Source of the DNA: Verrucomicrobiota bacterium
Lineage (GTDB): Bacteria; Verrucomicrobiota; Verrucomicrobiia; Opitutales; Opitutaceae
NCBI GenBank assembly: GCA_023430565.1
Contig: JAEZAD010000021.1
Coordinates: 1 to 64,000, forward strand
Length of the DNA: 64,000 bases
Direction: 5' to 3'
The position numbers were made by a program, and so were the translations under genes. Below the pieces are notes generated by a model. It did no database searches. It had not been told where the DNA came from and saw only the letters and a program-made list of their open reading frames with translations. Positions 1 through 8,938 of the stretch are shown one piece after another (position 1 is the first letter of the stretch; every line of letters begins with the position of its first letter).

Positions 1-1
1 C

Positions 2-175
2 GGCGAGGCGCTGGAGTGGAAGGGATTTTGCGGCGGAGGCGCGATCGATTCATGCTGGCTGCAGAAGTCGGACATCGTCGGCGCGGTGGAGCATTTTGGT
101 TTTCGCGTGATCGATCTGATGGAGGAATCGAACGCGAACGGGCCGGCGCTGTTGCTCGCGGCGCAGAAGCGGTAA
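2..175 (+). CDS. C-terminal fragment, possible class I methyltransferase
   Basis: This is the last 57 codons of a rightward gene cut by the window edge, ending in TAA at 173-175. The visible residues include a W-L-Q-K-S-D-I segment, a GF-x-V turn and an N-G-P-A-L-L-L-A-A end. Some class I SAM-dependent methyltransferases end in a similar helix-turn followed by a strand with an N-G-P motif. The SAM-binding half is outside the window, so function is a guess. The next gene, on the opposite strand, ends 36 bases further on, making this a convergent gene pair. Confidence 0.35.
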   Translation, partial: GEALEWKGFCGGGAIDSCWLQKSDIVGAVEHFGFRVIDLMEESNANGPALLLAAQKR

Positions 176-211
176 GCGCGGCGCGGCCGCGCATCCGCGC
201 GGGCTTTGGCC

Positions 212-1510
212 TTATTGCAGGTGCTGGATGATCGACACGATCGGGAGAAAGAGCGCGATCACGATCGTGCCGACGAGCAGCGCGAGAAACACGATCATCA
301 ACGGCTCGATCAGCGAGGTCAGGCCGGCGACGGCATTGTCGACCTCGTCGTCGTAGACGTCGGCGATGCGGCTGAGCATTTCCGGCAGCGCGCCCGTCTC
401 TTCCCCGACTTCGATCATGCTCGCGACCATCGGTGGAAACACGTTCGTCGCGGCGAGCGGTCCGGCCACGCCGCCGCCTTCCTTCACGCGTTCGTGCACG
501 ACTGCGATCGCGTCGGCGACGTGAACGTTGCCGCTCGTTTCGCGCGTGATCGACAAGGCCTGCAAGATGGGCACACCGCTCGAGAGCAAGGTGCCGAAGG
601 TTCGCGCGAAGCGGGCGATCGCGGCCTTCAAGAAGAGTTCGCCGACGACGGGCACGTGGATCGAGAGCCAGTCGAGGGTGCGGCGTCCGTTGCGCGTTTT
701 GGCAAGGGCTGCGAAAGCGATGCCTGCGGCTGCGAGGGTCGCGGCGCAGATCAGCGCGTTGTCCTGCACCAGCCGGCTCGCGCCGAGCACCGCCTGCGTG
801 AGCACGGGCAGCGGCTGGCCTTTCAACATGCCGGCGAAAATCTGCTCGAATTTGGGCACGACGAACACCATCAGCGCGGCGACGATTCCGACGGCGAGGG
901 CGATCACGATGACGGGATACGTCATCGCCGCCTTCACCTTTCCTTTGATCCGTTCCGCCTTTTCGCGGAACAGCGCCACGCGCTCCAGCACGGTTTCGAG
1001 CACGCCGCCGGCCTCGCCGGCCCTGGCCATGTTCACATAGAGCCGGTCGAAAACCTTGGGATGCTGCATCAGCCCGTCCGAGAAACTGCCGCCCGTGCGC
1101 ACGGTCTCCGCGACGGTATCGATGATACTGCGAAATGGAGACGATTTTTCCTGACGGCCCAACACCTCGAGCGCGCGCAGCAGCGGCATTCCTGCCGTCA
1201 CCAAGGTGGCGAGCTGCCGCGTAAACGTCGTGAGCGTTTTCGCGTTCACGGGGCTTCCGATCACGACGTTTCCGAGGAAACGGTTGTTCCATCGACGTCG
1301 GAGCGCGGGTGAATTTCTTTCGACGCGGAGCGCGGGACGCGCGACCGGTTTCTCCGGCGCACGACGCAGCGCGGCATTTGTCAGCGCGGTGGGCGCCAGT
1401 CCTTGTCCCTTCAATTTGGCGGCGGCCTGCTCGGCACTTTCCGCGTCGACCGCTCCGCGCCGCTCGCGGCCGGACTTTGCTTCAATCGCTGTGTAGGTGA
1501 ACGTCGCCAT
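212..1510 (-). CDS. type II secretion / type IV pilus platform protein (GspF/PilC family)
   Basis: Polytopic inner-membrane platform protein of type IV pilus or type II secretion machines; in this family it couples the cytoplasmic ATPases to pseudopilin assembly. The 432-residue product starts M-A-T-F-T-Y-T-A-I-E-A-K, typical of GspF/PilC. It has two T2SSF repeats (about residues 95-220 and 300-425) and three strong hydrophobic spans, near 200-225, 250-270 and 400-420. The length matches the family (about 400 aa). It is the last gene of a leftward run and starts 19 bases after the upstream GspE-type ATPase, so the two are very likely co-transcribed. Secretion versus pilus use cannot be told from this protein alone. 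Confidence 0.93.
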   Translation of the reverse strand: MATFTYTAIEAKSGRERRGAVDAESAEQAAAKLKGQGLAPTALTNAALRRAPEKPVARPALRVERNSPALRRRWNNRFLGNVVIGSPVNAKTLTTFTRQLATLVTAGMPLLRALEVLGRQEKSSPFRSIIDTVAETVRTGGSFSDGLMQHPKVFDRLYVNMARAGEAGGVLETVLERVALFREKAERIKGKVKAAMTYPVIVIALAVGIVAALMVFVVPKFEQIFAGMLKGQPLPVLTQAVLGASRLVQDNALICAATLAAAGIAFAALAKTRNGRRTLDWLSIHVPVVGELFLKAAIARFARTFGTLLSSGVPILQALSITRETSGNVHVADAIAVVHERVKEGGGVAGPLAATNVFPPMVASMIEVGEETGALPEMLSRIADVYDDEVDNAVAGLTSLIEPLMIVFLALLVGTIVIALFLPIVSIIQHLQ

Positions 1511-1529
1511 CGTTTTGGCCGGGCGGCTT

Positions 1530-3224
1530 TCAGGTGTATTTCAACACCTCCTCGATCGACGTTTCGCCTTCGAACACGGCGCGCAGCCCGTCTTTGCGCA
1601 GCGTTCGCATTCCTTGCGCGATGGCTTTCTCGCGGAGCAGGAGCGTCGGGGCTTTTGCCACCACGAGTTCGCGGATCGGCTCGGTCATGGGCAGCCACTC
1701 GAAAATGCCAAGCCGTCCGCGAAAACCGGTCTGCGCGCACTGTGGACAACCCGCGCCACGGAAGAAACGCCGTTCGCGACCGCCCGACCGAAGATCTCCC
1801 ATTTCCGCGAGCACCTCATGCGACGGCTCGTGAGCTTCGCGGCAATTCGGACAAATTCGCCGCACCAAACGCTGCGCCAGCACCGCTTCCAAGGTCGATG
1901 CGATCAGAAACGGCTCCACGCCCATGTCGATCAGCCGGGTCACCGCACCCGCCGCGTCGTTCGTGTGCAGCGTCGACAGCACGAGATGACCGGTGAGCGA
2001 GGCCTGAATCGCGACTTGAGCCGTCTCGAGATCGCGCACCTCGCCGACCATGATCACGTCGGGGTCCTGTCGCAGAAAAGACCGCAGGGCCGACGCGAAC
2101 GTCAAACCGACCGGCGGGTTCACGGGCACCTGCATGACGCCTTCGAGCTCGTATTCCACCGGGTCTTCTGCGGTGAGCACTTTGACGTCCGGCGTATTGA
2201 TTAAACGGAGACCGCTGTAGAGCGTGGTCGTTTTGCCCGAGCCGGTCGGGCCGGTCACGACGAAGATGCCGTTCGGACGACGCATCATTTCTTCCATTCC
2301 GCGCAACACCTCCGGCGGCATCCCGAGTTGCTTCACCTCGAGCTGCACGGCGGAGCGATCGAGCACGCGCAGGACGACGCTTTCGCCGAACTGGGTCGGC
2401 AGCGTCGAGACGCGCAGGTCCACGGCGCGTCCGGCCAGCGTGACCTTGATGCGACCGTCCTGCGGAAGGCGACGTTCGGCGATGTTGAGATTGGCGAGCA
2501 CCTTGATTCTCGACGTGATCGGCAGCGCCAGCGCCTTTGGCGGCGGCTTCATTTCGTAGAGGGTGCCGTCGATGCGGTAGCGGATCTTGAACTCGTGCTC
2601 GAAGGGCTCGAAGTGGATGTCGCTCGCGTGATCTTTCACCGCCTGGGCGAGCACGAGATTCACGAATCGAACGATCGGCGTTTGTCCCGCGAGCGCTTCG
2701 AGGTCGTGAGCCGTCAAATCCGCCGGTTCCTCGTCCCCCGCGCCGGACGATTCGAACTCGCCCAGCAACTCGTCGATTGTCGTCTCTTCCTCGCCGTAGT
2801 GCTGTTTCACCAGCGCCTCGATCCGGGCCGGATCGCCGACGACGAGCCGCACATCGCGGTCCAGGGCAAACGTGAGGTCGTCGACGGCCTGGCTGTTGAA
2901 CGGGTCGATCGTCAACACGTCCACGGTGCGTCGATCCGCGCGCAAAGCGATCGCACCGTAACTGCGGGCAAGCGGCGCCGGCAAAGTCGCGACGCATTCC
3001 GGCGAAATCGTCGGCGGCAGTTCGGCCGCATAGTCGCAGCCGAGCGACTCGGCGACCGTTCGCAACAAGTCGTGTTTTCCGACCAACTCGAAATCGAGCA
3101 GCAGATCCGCGAGGGGTTTGCCGGAGGCGAGATGTTCCTGGCGGATCGTCTCGAGCTGGTCTGCCTCGACGAGTCTGCGGTCACGCACCAGTTCGTAGAC
3201 CGCCTGACTTTGGCTCTCGAACAT
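1530..3224 (-). CDS. GspE/PilB-family assembly ATPase
   Basis: Hexameric ATPase driving pseudopilus or pilus extension from the cytoplasmic face. The 564-residue product has an N-terminal MshEN/T2SSE_N domain (about 1-150) and a RecA-like C-terminal domain. It carries Walker A G-P-T-G-S-G-K-T-T-T, a Walker B region ending V-G-E-V-R-D, the His-box S-T-L-H-T-N-D and the tetracysteine zinc site C-P-N-C ... C-P-Q-C that typifies GspE/PilB rather than PilT. It lies 42 bases after pilT and 19 bases before the GspF-type gene. A second GspE/PilB-type ATPase sits two genes upstream, so each may serve a different machine or both may act on one. Confidence 0.93.
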   Translation of the reverse strand: MFESQSQAVYELVRDRRLVEADQLETIRQEHLASGKPLADLLLDFELVGKHDLLRTVAESLGCDYAAELPPTISPECVATLPAPLARSYGAIALRADRRTVDVLTIDPFNSQAVDDLTFALDRDVRLVVGDPARIEALVKQHYGEEETTIDELLGEFESSGAGDEEPADLTAHDLEALAGQTPIVRFVNLVLAQAVKDHASDIHFEPFEHEFKIRYRIDGTLYEMKPPPKALALPITSRIKVLANLNIAERRLPQDGRIKVTLAGRAVDLRVSTLPTQFGESVVLRVLDRSAVQLEVKQLGMPPEVLRGMEEMMRRPNGIFVVTGPTGSGKTTTLYSGLRLINTPDVKVLTAEDPVEYELEGVMQVPVNPPVGLTFASALRSFLRQDPDVIMVGEVRDLETAQVAIQASLTGHLVLSTLHTNDAAGAVTRLIDMGVEPFLIASTLEAVLAQRLVRRICPNCREAHEPSHEVLAEMGDLRSGGRERRFFRGAGCPQCAQTGFRGRLGIFEWLPMTEPIRELVVAKAPTLLLREKAIAQGMRTLRKDGLRAVFEGETSIEEVLKYT

Positions 3225-3266
3225 GACGACGAGCTGCTCGCGGGGGGCTGGGCGTTTCGTGGCAGC

Positions 3267-4349
3267 TTACAATTCCTTCAACTTCGCTCCCATCGCGACG
3301 AGTTTCTCGCGCATCAAGGTCGGGTCCTGTGCTTTTTCCACCGCTTCGTCCGGCGTGATCAGTTCGCGGTTCACGAGGCTCATCAGATGCGTGTCCATCG
3401 TGATCATGCCGAGGTTCGCGCCGGTCTGGATGTCGGACGGAATGCGGAAGGTTTTGTTTTCGCGGATCAGCGAAGCGATCGACGTCGTCGTCACCATGAT
3501 CTCGTAGCCCGCGATGCGGCCGCCGCCGATTTTCTTGCAGAGCACCTGGGAAATGACGGCTTGGACCGACGACGCGAGTTGCGTGCGGATCATGTCCTTC
3601 ATGTTTGCCGGAAACGCGTCGACGATGCGGTCGATGGTCTTGGCGGCGCTGTTCGTGTGCAACGTGCCGAAAACCAAGTGGCCGGTTTCCGCGGCGCTGA
3701 TGGCAGCCTCGATCGTTTCGAGGTCGCGCATTTCACCGACGAGGATGATGTCCGGATCCTGGCGCAATGCGCGGCGGATGGCCTCGGCGAAGCTGGGCAC
3801 GTCGGAGCCGATCTCGCGCTGGGTGACCACGCAGCGTTTGTGATTATGGTAATACTCGATGGGGTCCTCGATCGTGATGATGTGACCATCGCGATTCTCG
3901 TTCACGTAATTGATCATCGACGCGAGCGTGGTCGACTTGCCGGATCCGGTGGGGCCGGTGACGAGAATCAAGCCGCGAGGGCGATAGAGCAGTTCGCGAA
4001 TCTTGTCGGGCAGGCCAATGTCGCGCAGGCCGAACATTTTGTAAGGGATCTGGCGCAGGACCATGCCGTAGTTGCCCTTCGCGCGGAGGACGGAGACGCG
4101 GAAGCGGGCCTTGTCGCCGAAGGCGAAGCCGAAGTCGGACCCGCCGTTCAACTTCACATTGCTGATGTGGCTGTCGGGCGTGATCGACAGCATGAGCTTT
4201 TCGGTGTCGGCCGGCGTGAGGTTCGGACCTTCGATCGGTGTCATGCTGCCGCTGAGACGCAGGGTCGGCGGCTGACCCACCTGCAGGTGGAGATCGGAGG
4301 CGTTTTGCTCGACGACGAGGTCGAGCAGTTCGTTCATTTCATAGCTCAT
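3267..4349 (-). CDS. pilT: PilT-type twitching motility / retraction ATPase
   Basis: Retraction ATPase of type IV pili. The 360-residue product has the PilT length and lacks the long N-terminal domain and zinc tetracysteine site of GspE. Walker A is G-P-T-G-S-G-K-S-T-T, the Walker B region reads I-L-V-G-E-M-R-D-L-E-T and the His-box G-T-L-H-T-N-S. The N-terminus (L-V-E-Q-N-A-S-D-L-H-L) is characteristic of PilT/PilU. The ATG at 4349 is 57 bases downstream of the previous ATPase gene. A retraction ATPase argues that the system makes retractile pili rather than only a secretion pseudopilus. PilU is an alternative name that sequence reading cannot exclude. Confidence 0.92.
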   Translation of the reverse strand: MSYEMNELLDLVVEQNASDLHLQVGQPPTLRLSGSMTPIEGPNLTPADTEKLMLSITPDSHISNVKLNGGSDFGFAFGDKARFRVSVLRAKGNYGMVLRQIPYKMFGLRDIGLPDKIRELLYRPRGLILVTGPTGSGKSTTLASMINYVNENRDGHIITIEDPIEYYHNHKRCVVTQREIGSDVPSFAEAIRRALRQDPDIILVGEMRDLETIEAAISAAETGHLVFGTLHTNSAAKTIDRIVDAFPANMKDMIRTQLASSVQAVISQVLCKKIGGGRIAGYEIMVTTTSIASLIRENKTFRIPSDIQTGANLGMITMDTHLMSLVNRELITPDEAVEKAQDPTLMREKLVAMGAKLKEL

Positions 4350-4406
4350 GGCTGGAAAGGGTGGGGTCGTCTCAAGTTCGGTTGGCTCGCGGTCACCTGA
4401 AACTTC

Positions 4407-6179
4407 CTAGCTGGCGTCGCCGACGGTGATCGAGACGACTTCCTCGATGGTGGTCAAACCAGCGATGGCCTTGCGCACGCCGTCCTCGCGCATTGTGCGC
4501 ATGCCGCGCGACCGTGCGTGCGCCCGCAAACGTGCCGCGCTCGCGCCGGCGTGGATCAACCGCTGGGCCGCTTCGTCGATTTCGAAAATCTCGAAAATGC
4601 CCGTCCGTCCGCGATAACCGCTTCCGTCGCACGCCGGACAACCGTTGCCGCGCGCGAAGTTCGCGCCTTCGCATTCCGCCGGCGTCAGGTTCAACGCGGC
4701 GAATTCCCGCGGCGTTGGCATGTGCGGCACGCGGCACTTTTCACAGATTTTTCGGACCAGCCGCTGAGCCATCGTTGCGCGCAACGACGTGGCCACGAGA
4801 AACGGCTTCACGCCGATATCGATCAGACGTGTCACCGCACCCGGCGCGTCGTTCGTGTGCAGCGTCGAGAAAACCATGTGTCCGGTGAGCGAGGCGTTGA
4901 TCGCGATCTCGGCGGTCTCGCGATCGCGAATCTCGCCGACCATGACGACATTCGGCGCCTGCCGCAGCATTGCCCGCAACGCGGAGGCGAACGTCATCCC
5001 GATTTCCGGGCGAACCGGGACCTGATTGATTCCGGTGAGTTGATACTCCACCGGGTCCTCAACGGTGATGATCTTGCGATCGGTTTGGTTGAGATGATGA
5101 AGGCAGCTGTAGAGCGTGGTCGTCTTACCCGAGCCGGTGGGTCCGGTGACGAGCAGCATGCCGTCCGGCAACGCGATCAATCGTTCGATGACGGCCTGGT
5201 CGTCGCTCGCTAATCCCAGTTCCGGCAAACCGAGTTGCAGACCTTCCTTGTCGAGAATGCGCATCACGATGCTTTCGCCGTGCGCGGTCGGGAGCGAGGA
5301 CACGCGCAAGTCCAGCGCGCGGCCGTCGATCGTGATTTGAATGCGCCCATCCTGCGGCACGCGTTTTTCGGCGATGGAGATGTTCGCCATGATCTTCACG
5401 CGCGAGACGATCGCGAGCTGCAGACGCTTCGGCGGATTGTCCGCTTCGACGAGCACGCCATCGATCCGATAGCGCACTCGAAATCGCCGCGCGAGCGGCT
5501 CGAGATGAATGTCGGACGCGCGCCGCTTCGCCGCTTCGGCGACGATCACGTGGACGAGTTTGATGACCGGCGCGTCGGATTCTGCGGTTGACGCAACGAC
5601 GGGCGGCGTGGGTTGGGGTTTTCGTGTGTCCGCGAGGGCGCGGTGCGCGTCGATGCCGAGCGACCACTCCTCCAGCGATGTTTCGTCGCGTCCATAGCAC
5701 CGCTCGATCGTTCGCGAAATATCGTCCGGCGTTGCGGCGACCGCGGCAATGTCGAGGCCGGTGAGATGCCTCAATGCGTCGATGCCGTCGGTATCGAGCG
5801 GATCGCCGACTGCGACGCGCAGCCGATTGCCGTCACGGGCGAGCGGCACGAGACAATAGCGCCGGGCGAGCGGTTTTGGCACCAGGGCGAGCAGGTCTCC
5901 GCCGAGTTGCACGCCGCCCAAATCGGCGAACTCCATGCCGAACGCTTCGGCGAGCAGGGTGGTCAGGGTGCGTTCGTCGATGGCCCCGGCCGAACGCAGC
6001 ACGTCGACGAGCCGCGGTGTCGTTTGAAAAGCGCCGTCGGGTGGCGTGACGCACGCGCGCGCAGCGGCGAGCTGTTCTTCTTGCAACACGCCTTTTGACA
6101 GGGCGAGTTGCAGCACGAATTCGTCGGCTGAAGTGGACACGGAAGCGACCGCCCGAGTATTGGGCGCGCTGTGTTGCAT
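4407..6179 (-). CDS. GspE/PilB-family assembly ATPase, second copy
   Basis: Second extension-type ATPase of 590 residues. It has a divergent MshEN-like N-terminal domain (about 20-170) and a linker rich in Thr/Pro/Val near 185-205. The RecA-like core carries Walker A G-P-T-G-S-G-K-T-T-T-L-Y-S-C, Walker B V-M-V-G-E-I-R-D, His-box S-T-L-H-T-N-D and zinc site C-E-K-C ... C-P-A-C. The canonical G-E-I-R-D motif makes it a good candidate for the main pilus-extension motor. It starts 46 bases after the rho stop codon and precedes pilT by 57 bases. The two GspE/PilB-type genes in this cluster are clearly diverged, so they are old paralogues and not a recent duplication. Confidence 0.92.
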   Translation of the reverse strand: MQHSAPNTRAVASVSTSADEFVLQLALSKGVLQEEQLAAARACVTPPDGAFQTTPRLVDVLRSAGAIDERTLTTLLAEAFGMEFADLGGVQLGGDLLALVPKPLARRYCLVPLARDGNRLRVAVGDPLDTDGIDALRHLTGLDIAAVAATPDDISRTIERCYGRDETSLEEWSLGIDAHRALADTRKPQPTPPVVASTAESDAPVIKLVHVIVAEAAKRRASDIHLEPLARRFRVRYRIDGVLVEADNPPKRLQLAIVSRVKIMANISIAEKRVPQDGRIQITIDGRALDLRVSSLPTAHGESIVMRILDKEGLQLGLPELGLASDDQAVIERLIALPDGMLLVTGPTGSGKTTTLYSCLHHLNQTDRKIITVEDPVEYQLTGINQVPVRPEIGMTFASALRAMLRQAPNVVMVGEIRDRETAEIAINASLTGHMVFSTLHTNDAPGAVTRLIDIGVKPFLVATSLRATMAQRLVRKICEKCRVPHMPTPREFAALNLTPAECEGANFARGNGCPACDGSGYRGRTGIFEIFEIDEAAQRLIHAGASAARLRAHARSRGMRTMREDGVRKAIAGLTTIEEVVSITVGDAS

Positions 6180-6225
6180 TCAACTCGCAATTGCGGTCGT
6201 GCGTGTCAGCACGCCGGCGCGTGGG

Positions 6226-8187
6226 CTACGTGCGGCTCAGGCCGAGGAGGAATTCCGCGTTGGATTTCGTTTTCTTGAGGCGCGTGATGAGCATCTCCAT
6301 CGACTCGATCGGGCCGAGACCCTGCATCGCGCGTCGGAGGCCGTAGATCCGCTGCAGTTCCTCCGGGTGGTAGATGAGCTCTTCCTTGCGCGTGCCGGAC
6401 CGGTCGATGTTGATCGCCGGGAAAATGCGGCGTTCGACCAGCCCGCGATCGAGGTGAAGTTCGCAGTTACCGGTGCCCTTGAACTCCTCGAAGATGATTT
6501 CGTCCATGCGGCTGCCTGTGTCGATCAGCGCGCTGGCGACGATGGTGAGGCTGCCACCGCCTTCGATGTTGCGGGCCGAGCCGAAGAAGCGTTTGGGCTT
6601 TTGGAGGGCGTTGGATTCGAGGCCGCCGGACATGGTTTTGCCGCCGGACGTGAGGGCGTTGTAGGCGCGGGCGAGACGGGTGATCGAGTCGAGCAGGATC
6701 ACGACGTGTTCGCCAAGCTCGACGCGACGACGGGCGTTTTCGATCACCATTTCCGCGCAGTGCACGTGGCTCTCGGGCGTTTCGTCGAAGGTGGATGAAA
6801 CGACCTCGCCCTTCGTGTGCCGGCGGAAATCGGTCACTTCCTCCGGTCGCTCGTCGATGAGTAGGAGGATGAGTTTGGCGTGGGGGCTGTTGGCGGTGAT
6901 TGAATTTGCGATGTTTTGCAGCAGCACGGTCTTGCCGGTGCGCGGCGGCGCGACGATCAGCGCGCGCTGGCCGAAACCGATCGGAGTGAGGATGTCGACG
7001 GCGCGCATCGACACGTCTTTCTGAGTTTCCTCCGATTCGAGCAGGATGCGCTGCAACGGATAATACGGCACGAGCTCTTCGAACGGCGTGATTTTGGAAA
7101 TGTCCGCCGGTGGCATGCCCATGACCGATTCGACGCGGAGCACGGCCGGGCAGCGTTCGCCGGGCTGCGGCGCCTGCACGAGCACTTCGACGCGATGGCC
7201 GCGCTTCAGACCATACAGCCGGATGAGGCTTTCCGGAAGGTAGGGATCCTCCGGGTAGAGGCGGTAGTTGACGTGCTCGTGGACGATGAACGCGCCCCGG
7301 TCCGTCACATCGATGTAGCCGCGATCCTTGATCGGCGTTTTTCGCTCTGCCGCCAACGCCAGCACGGCGGTCAACAATTGCTTTTTGTTCGGTGCGCCCT
7401 CGACGGAGACGCCGAGTTCGCGCGCGAAGGAGGTCAGTTCCGCGAGTGTTTTCGCGTAGATCTCGTTGAGGAAAATCGCTTCGCCGCCGCCGGATGAAAT
7501 CTCCGCCGCCGTTTTATCGATCGCGGCCAGATCTTCGAAGCGACCCGGATTCGGCAGGTCGCCCAAAACAGGAGCCGTGCTCGGAGGCGGTGGCTGCTGC
7601 GGATGTTGTTCGCGGCTGGGGCCGCCGCCCTGCTGCCAGTGTCCGCCGCCGCCGCCGCCGTGGCGGCCGCGTTTGCGTTTGTTGCGTTTCCAAAAATCAC
7701 GGCCGCCGCGATCACCGCGATCGCCACGGTCTCCACCACGATCCCCACCGCGATCTCCGCCGCCACCGCGTTCCTGCCATTCGCCCTGCGGTTGAGGCCG
7801 GTTGGGCGGTGAGTCGGAGGATTGTCCCGACGGAGCGGGCGGCGGCGCTTCGGCTGGCTGGTGGTCTGGACGTTCGTCGCGTTCGCGAGAATCGGGCTCA
7901 CGCTGATCCGCCGCTCGCTCGGGGGGCGGCGAGGATTCGCGCTCGCGCCGGGTTTCAGGTTCGGGTCGCGGGGGCGGGGCGGATTCGACGGGCGCCGCCG
8001 GTGCGGAAGAGGGGGCGCTGAGCTCCATCTGGGCCGGCGCGGCGTTTTCGGGGTTTTCCGCCGCCGCGGCGCGCGCGGACCGGCCACGCGTCAGGCGCGA
8101 AGTCGTGCGTCGCCGCGTCGGCTTCTTTTTTTCAGTCGGCTCGGCACCGTCGCTGGAGTTGGCGTTTTCGTCGTTTTTCGAAGGCAT
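6226..8187 (-). CDS. rho: transcription termination factor Rho with long disordered N-terminal extension
   Basis: RNA-dependent hexameric helicase that ends transcription. From the ATG at 8187 the protein is 653 residues, far longer than a typical Rho of about 420. Residues 1 to about 230 are low complexity: basic, then Pro/Glu/Arg-rich, then Gly-Gly-Asp-Arg repeats and a Gly/His/Gln-rich tract. A Rho_N helical domain follows (about 250-290), then the RNA-binding OB fold and the ATPase with P-loop A-P-P-R-T-G-K-T near residue 410. Also visible are L-L-I-D-E-R-P-E-E-V-T-D, the Q-loop T-S-G-G-K-T-M-S-G-G and the ending K-S-N-A-E-F-L. The frame stays open upstream into coaE, but that stretch is antisense-like and lacks Rho character. 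A second rho lies at 20.7-21.9 kb. Confidence 0.93.
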   Translation of the reverse strand: MPSKNDENANSSDGAEPTEKKKPTRRRTTSRLTRGRSARAAAAENPENAAPAQMELSAPSSAPAAPVESAPPPRPEPETRRERESSPPPERAADQREPDSRERDERPDHQPAEAPPPAPSGQSSDSPPNRPQPQGEWQERGGGGDRGGDRGGDRGDRGDRGGRDFWKRNKRKRGRHGGGGGGHWQQGGGPSREQHPQQPPPPSTAPVLGDLPNPGRFEDLAAIDKTAAEISSGGGEAIFLNEIYAKTLAELTSFARELGVSVEGAPNKKQLLTAVLALAAERKTPIKDRGYIDVTDRGAFIVHEHVNYRLYPEDPYLPESLIRLYGLKRGHRVEVLVQAPQPGERCPAVLRVESVMGMPPADISKITPFEELVPYYPLQRILLESEETQKDVSMRAVDILTPIGFGQRALIVAPPRTGKTVLLQNIANSITANSPHAKLILLLIDERPEEVTDFRRHTKGEVVSSTFDETPESHVHCAEMVIENARRRVELGEHVVILLDSITRLARAYNALTSGGKTMSGGLESNALQKPKRFFGSARNIEGGGSLTIVASALIDTGSRMDEIIFEEFKGTGNCELHLDRGLVERRIFPAINIDRSGTRKEELIYHPEELQRIYGLRRAMQGLGPIESMEMLITRLKKTKSNAEFLLGLSRT

Positions 8188-8251
8188 ATCGATCGTAACA
8201 GGAGGGGGACCCCCGGAAGGGGGTAAAGGGGGGCGAATCGTGGCCCGATTC
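8188..8251 (-). promoter_or_regulatory. C-rich leader between coaE and rho
   Basis: The 64-base gap read on the minus strand is dominated by C tracts (CCCCCC, ACCCCC, CCCCCTCC) with few G outside one 6-bp hairpin, ACCCCC-TTCC-GGGGGT. C-rich, G-poor RNA is what Rho binds best, and E. coli rho is known to be autoregulated in its leader. This could therefore be a rut-like control site. No Shine-Dalgarno motif precedes the rho ATG. The function is inference only. Confidence 0.4.
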
Positions 8252-8836
8252 TCAGCGAGCGACCGGCAGCGTATCGATGAGCCGGCGGATCTGCGCTTCG
8301 AGAAACTCGGGCGTGCCGTCGTTCCACAGAACGAAATCGGCCGATTCAATTTTATGCGCCAAAGGCAGTTGCTTGGAAATTCGTTGCTCGGCGAGCGCGC
8401 GTGGGAGGCCGCGTTGCTCCAGTCGGGCGAGTTGCTGAGGCGCAGAAGACGCAACGCACACAGTGAAATCAAACCAATTTTCCAATCCCTTCTCGAAAAG
8501 CAGCGGCACTTCCACGATCCAGTCGGCACCCGGTTCCGCGGCAAAGGCGGAACGCCACAGTCCGAACAGCGCGGGATGCGTAAGTTCCTCCAGCCACTGC
8601 CGCTCTGCGTCATGGGGAAACACCCGCGACGCCAGTGCCGCACGGTCGACCGTTCCGTCGCTTCGAAACACCTCCTCGCCGTAGCGACGGCGCAACGCCG
8701 CGACCACCGCCGGCGACGGCAGCACGGTCTCGCGGATCAGCGCGTCGGAATCGAGCAATCGGAATCCCCGTTGCACGAAGAGTGCCGCCGCCGTGGTTTT
8801 GCCGCATCCGATCCCGCCGGTAAGGCCCAGAGTCAT
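8252..8836 (-). CDS. coaE: dephospho-CoA kinase
   Basis: Catalyses the last step of coenzyme A synthesis, ATP-dependent 3'-phosphorylation of dephospho-CoA. The 194-residue product begins M-T-L-G-L-T-G-G-I-G-C-G-K-T-T-A, with the P-loop at its extreme N-terminus as in all CoaE proteins. It then shows D-S-D-A-L-I-R-E, the family motif for the substrate-binding aspartate, and V-E-V-P-L-L-F-E-K, which is strongly conserved. An in-frame TTG 42 bases upstream would add 14 residues before the P-loop, but the ATG at 8836 gives the family's usual start. It appears to head the leftward run that continues into rho and the pilus ATPases. Confidence 0.95.
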   Translation of the reverse strand: MTLGLTGGIGCGKTTAAALFVQRGFRLLDSDALIRETVLPSPAVVAALRRRYGEEVFRSDGTVDRAALASRVFPHDAERQWLEELTHPALFGLWRSAFAAEPGADWIVEVPLLFEKGLENWFDFTVCVASSAPQQLARLEQRGLPRALAEQRISKQLPLAHKIESADFVLWNDGTPEFLEAQIRRLIDTLPVAR

Positions 8837-8938
8837 GTCGATTGGCGGCAGATTTCGACTTGCCGGGGCTTTTCGCAAATCCTTAATGGGCCCGCCTCGC
8901 CCGACTCAACCCGCGGAAGGCGTCCCTCCACTTCACCC

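Noticed and set aside
8188..8643. A longer Rho1 starting inside coaE
   Set aside because: The added 152 residues are coaE in another frame and lack Rho features; the ATG at 8187 begins a plausible basic tail.
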